Source: Companilactobacillus paralimentarius DSM 13238 = JCM 10415
GTDB lineage: Bacteria > Bacillota > Bacilli > Lactobacillales > Lactobacillaceae
Direction of reading: 5' to 3'
Assembly: GCF_001434985.1 (NCBI RefSeq)
Contig: NZ_AZES01000045.1
Span: forward strand, 1 to 54,246
DNA: 54,246 nucleotides
Shown here: in pieces, positions 52,209-54,246 of the stretch
Layout: every line of letters begins with the position of its first letter
How positions within the stretch are numbered: the stretch's first letter is position 1
Translations under genes and position numbers: made by a program
Notes under the pieces: model-generated
What the model saw: only the letters and a program-made list of their open reading frames with translations
Databases searched by the model: none
Told to the model about the DNA's origin: nothing

Positions 52209-53823
52209 CTTTAAGATTATATTCACGCCAACCGAAAGCAACCGTCATAACGATGCCAACTGCTGTCAATAAGACGATATAACCAACATTACTACTGAAA
52301 TTAGTATCTCCCAGATACAAATCACCAAGTAAAGTTGCTAAGACAGTTACCCAGATTCCAATTCTTTGAGTTCTGGTAAAAGCTGTACCTGTCTGACTTC
52401 TCTTTTCTCTCTTTGTTATATATGGTAATACAAAACCCAAGCCAATTAAAACAAATATGGCTACAAAATTAATAACTAATTCATACCACCACATTGAAGA
52501 TCCGAAAGCAACATCCTGTGGGCCAACCGCAGCAATTGTAGCTATCCCTGTCAGACCTAGACACCACCAGCCGACGATCAATGACATGGTTTTATTCTTA
52601 ATATAAACATACCCTGACGAATAGATATCATCCCTCATTCTAACTTTGATGAAGGACCAGAAGATCCAACAAGTAACTCCTGGTGAAATAATTCCGTTCA
52701 GGTTTAATAACCAATTGAAAATATCTTTCATGTTTGGCAACAAGATGCCTAAGAACATGATAAAAGCACTCAACCCAACTGTGAGTAAGTAACCATTAAT
52801 AGGCAATCCAGCTGAGTTAGTTTTTCTCAAAAATTCTGGCATGTATTTATTACCAGTATCAGAAATCAACATTCTAGTCATCGCATTCAATAGTACTGCT
52901 AACAAGGCTGCTAAGTAAAAGATTTCCGTGAAGGCGAATAAATACATTAAAGTATTGCCCATATGAAATTTATTACCTAAAGCTTGAAAAGCATAATAGG
53001 AACCATTGATCTTCAAATCATCTGGTAGATGATAGGCGTTAAAGAAAACACCTAAAGAGAATGATCCAAAGATTGTCAAAAAGCCTGTCATAACAGATAA
53101 CATAATCATGGCTTTAGGAAAATCTTTATTAGGATTACGCATCTTTGTAACAAATGGCGCAATTCTTTCAGCTCCGTTAATAGCAAAAATCAGAAATCCT
53201 AAAGTTGTTAAATAGTGGAGATTGAATGAAGGCACAATCGTATGGAATGTTAATGGTTTAGTCGCAATGTGACCTCCCATCATTAAAGCAGTAACGGTCA
53301 TTATTACGAATAAAACAGTCATACCGAACATGGCAATTCCGCCAATTGTACTCAGTACTTCCAATGAATGTTCAAATCGTGACTGAATGATAATGAAGAA
53401 AATAAATATCAATAAGGTAAATAGTGCGAAATGACTGTTCGACATCTGTGTCTGCATTCTGTCACTACCATTAACGACCCAGCCCATAGCTACAGCAATC
53501 GTATTTGCCGTATCAACGACATAAGGAATCGATGCAGCCCAATATGTCCAAGCTGCAAAATATCCTAAAAATTCTCCACTAGTTTCTCTGACCCACGATG
53601 TTAATCCACCACCATCATCATCAAAGGTTGAACCTAATTGGCCTACCATCAATGAATACGGAATAACATACAATAAAATCATGATGATCCAGGACGTAAT
53701 GACGCCCATTCCTTGATTTTGAAAATTGTAGGTCAGATCATCGAATCCAACTACAGTTACAAAATCCATTAAAGCTAGCACAGGCCAGCTGATATACTTC
53801 TTTTTTGTTCCTAAATCTGTCAT
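52195..53823 (-). CDS. APC-superfamily amino-acid permease
   Basis: A 542-residue transporter with 12 to 14 hydrophobic segments. APC landmarks include a glycine-rich first helix region near DFVTVVGFDD, the block GLTSWVRETSGEFLGYFAAW, and NGAERIAPFVTKMRNPNKDFPKA near residues 215-237. It resembles the YjeM / glutamate-GABA-antiporter-like branch, but there is no decarboxylase gene next to it, so the substrate is open. GAGGAAAA precedes the ATG. It stands alone. Confidence 0.88.
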   Translation of the reverse strand: MTDLGTKKKYISWPVLALMDFVTVVGFDDLTYNFQNQGMGVITSWIIMILLYVIPYSLMVGQLGSTFDDDGGGLTSWVRETSGEFLGYFAAWTYWAASIPYVVDTANTIAVAMGWVVNGSDRMQTQMSNSHFALFTLLIFIFFIIIQSRFEHSLEVLSTIGGIAMFGMTVLFVIMTVTALMMGGHIATKPLTFHTIVPSFNLHYLTTLGFLIFAINGAERIAPFVTKMRNPNKDFPKAMIMLSVMTGFLTIFGSFSLGVFFNAYHLPDDLKINGSYYAFQALGNKFHMGNTLMYLFAFTEIFYLAALLAVLLNAMTRMLISDTGNKYMPEFLRKTNSAGLPINGYLLTVGLSAFIMFLGILLPNMKDIFNWLLNLNGIISPGVTCWIFWSFIKVRMRDDIYSSGYVYIKNKTMSLIVGWWCLGLTGIATIAAVGPQDVAFGSSMWWYELVINFVAIFVLIGLGFVLPYITKREKRSQTGTAFTRTQRIGIWVTVLATLLGDLYLGDTNFSSNVGYIVLLTAVGIVMTVAFGWREYNLKESLE

Positions 53824-54246
53824 GGCGTTTTCCTCAGTGAAAATAAATCATACTTTCTTAATTTACTCACCAAACGGTTACTTAAAATATACAATATTTT
53901 TTGCTAAATAAATTAAAAAATGATTCGAAAGTATAAAAAAATTTAAGCGTTTACTTCCCCGACATGACCGCAACAGTAGCTGTTGCCTATTTTGTGTACA
54001 ATTTGGAAAGTTAGCGACTCGAAATATTCTACCATAAAAGCAACGAACTAGATATATAAAATTTTCTTATCAAAAAGAAATTCTCTCGGTTTTAATTAAA
54101 GTACCATTAAATCCAACTGTTGATGAAAATGCTTCGACTTTAGACAAAAAATGTCGAACAGATTATAAATATTTTGAATTAATCTAATCAAAAATTACAA
54201 GAACAAGTTAGCCACTTGTCCAAAAAATAAATACGAAATATATCAG
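53824..54246. other. Non-coding region upstream of the permease, to the window end
   Basis: No gene is supported. A perfect seven-base hairpin, GCAACAGTAGCTGTTGC, lies at 53970-53986. A rightward open frame of about 48 codons without a start codon (about 54037-54183) does not resemble anything I know. No T-box or riboswitch pattern was recognised. Confidence 0.4.

Noticed and set aside
54037-54183. Open frame of about 48 codons at the right edge
   Set aside because: It lacks a start codon and ribosome-binding site and shows no recognisable similarity; chance in AT-rich DNA is the simpler view.
53824-54246. T-box or amino-acid riboswitch before the permease
   Set aside because: I could not find the conserved T-box sequence or a terminator/antiterminator pair; only a small seven-base hairpin is present.

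Overview
The window is AT-rich, densely coded Gram-positive DNA. A dltXABCD operon, a WxL-domain wall protein, several PTS permeases, CcpA-type cre sites and strong AAGGAGG ribosome-binding sites point to a member of the Lactobacillaceae. The Companilactobacillus group is my best guess, from general resemblance only; no rRNA or other marker gene is present. I see no tRNA, rRNA, CRISPR array, transposase or phage gene.

Layout. 1-2140: Nudix hydrolase, an unknown 125-aa protein, and a MarR regulator with an ElaA-type acetyltransferase. 2145-13219: the most interesting region, a plant-glycoside locus. It holds an FGGY kinase, a split transketolase (two genes), a divergent L-fucose-isomerase-family protein, a GH1 6-phospho-beta-glucosidase, a LacI regulator, a cytoplasmic GH140/DUF4038 (apiosidase-family) protein and a beta-glucoside PTS EIIBCA. 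Together these match every step needed to import an apiosyl-glucoside, release D-apiose, and convert it through D-apulose and D-apulose 4-phosphate to xylulose 5-phosphate and dihydroxyacetone phosphate. 13257-16151: M50-type membrane protease, AI-2E family transporter, HTH/TPR regulator. 16372-19355: OpuA glycine betaine ABC importer. 19809-20231: MerR regulator. 20328-24749: dlt operon, including the 49-residue dltX.

25478-35649: an orphan ROK kinase, a WxL protein, then a second sugar operon: lactose/cellobiose-type PTS EIIB-EIIC-EIIA, SASA-type carbohydrate esterase, ROK kinase and GH1. Its GntR regulator lies upstream with a divergent SGNH esterase, and perfect palindromes mark likely GntR operators at both promoters. 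Two esterases suggest an O-acylated beta-glycoside as substrate. 35802-39018: two convergent TreR-like GntR regulators and a trehalose-6-phosphate hydrolase. 39611-43590: MarR-controlled heterodimeric ABC exporter, flanked by long inverted intergenic repeats. 44199-50214: small alarmone synthetase, PadR-controlled MFS exporter, TetR-controlled MacB-like ABC exporter, then a tandem array of 128-bp palindromic units. 50701-53823: DegV, DUF1836 protein and an amino-acid permease.

The general theme is an accessory, plant-adapted segment: three sugar loci, each with its own local regulator and several with cre sites, then a run of drug-efflux systems each paired with a one-component repressor. Intergenic DNA between these modules is rich in dispersed hairpin repeats.
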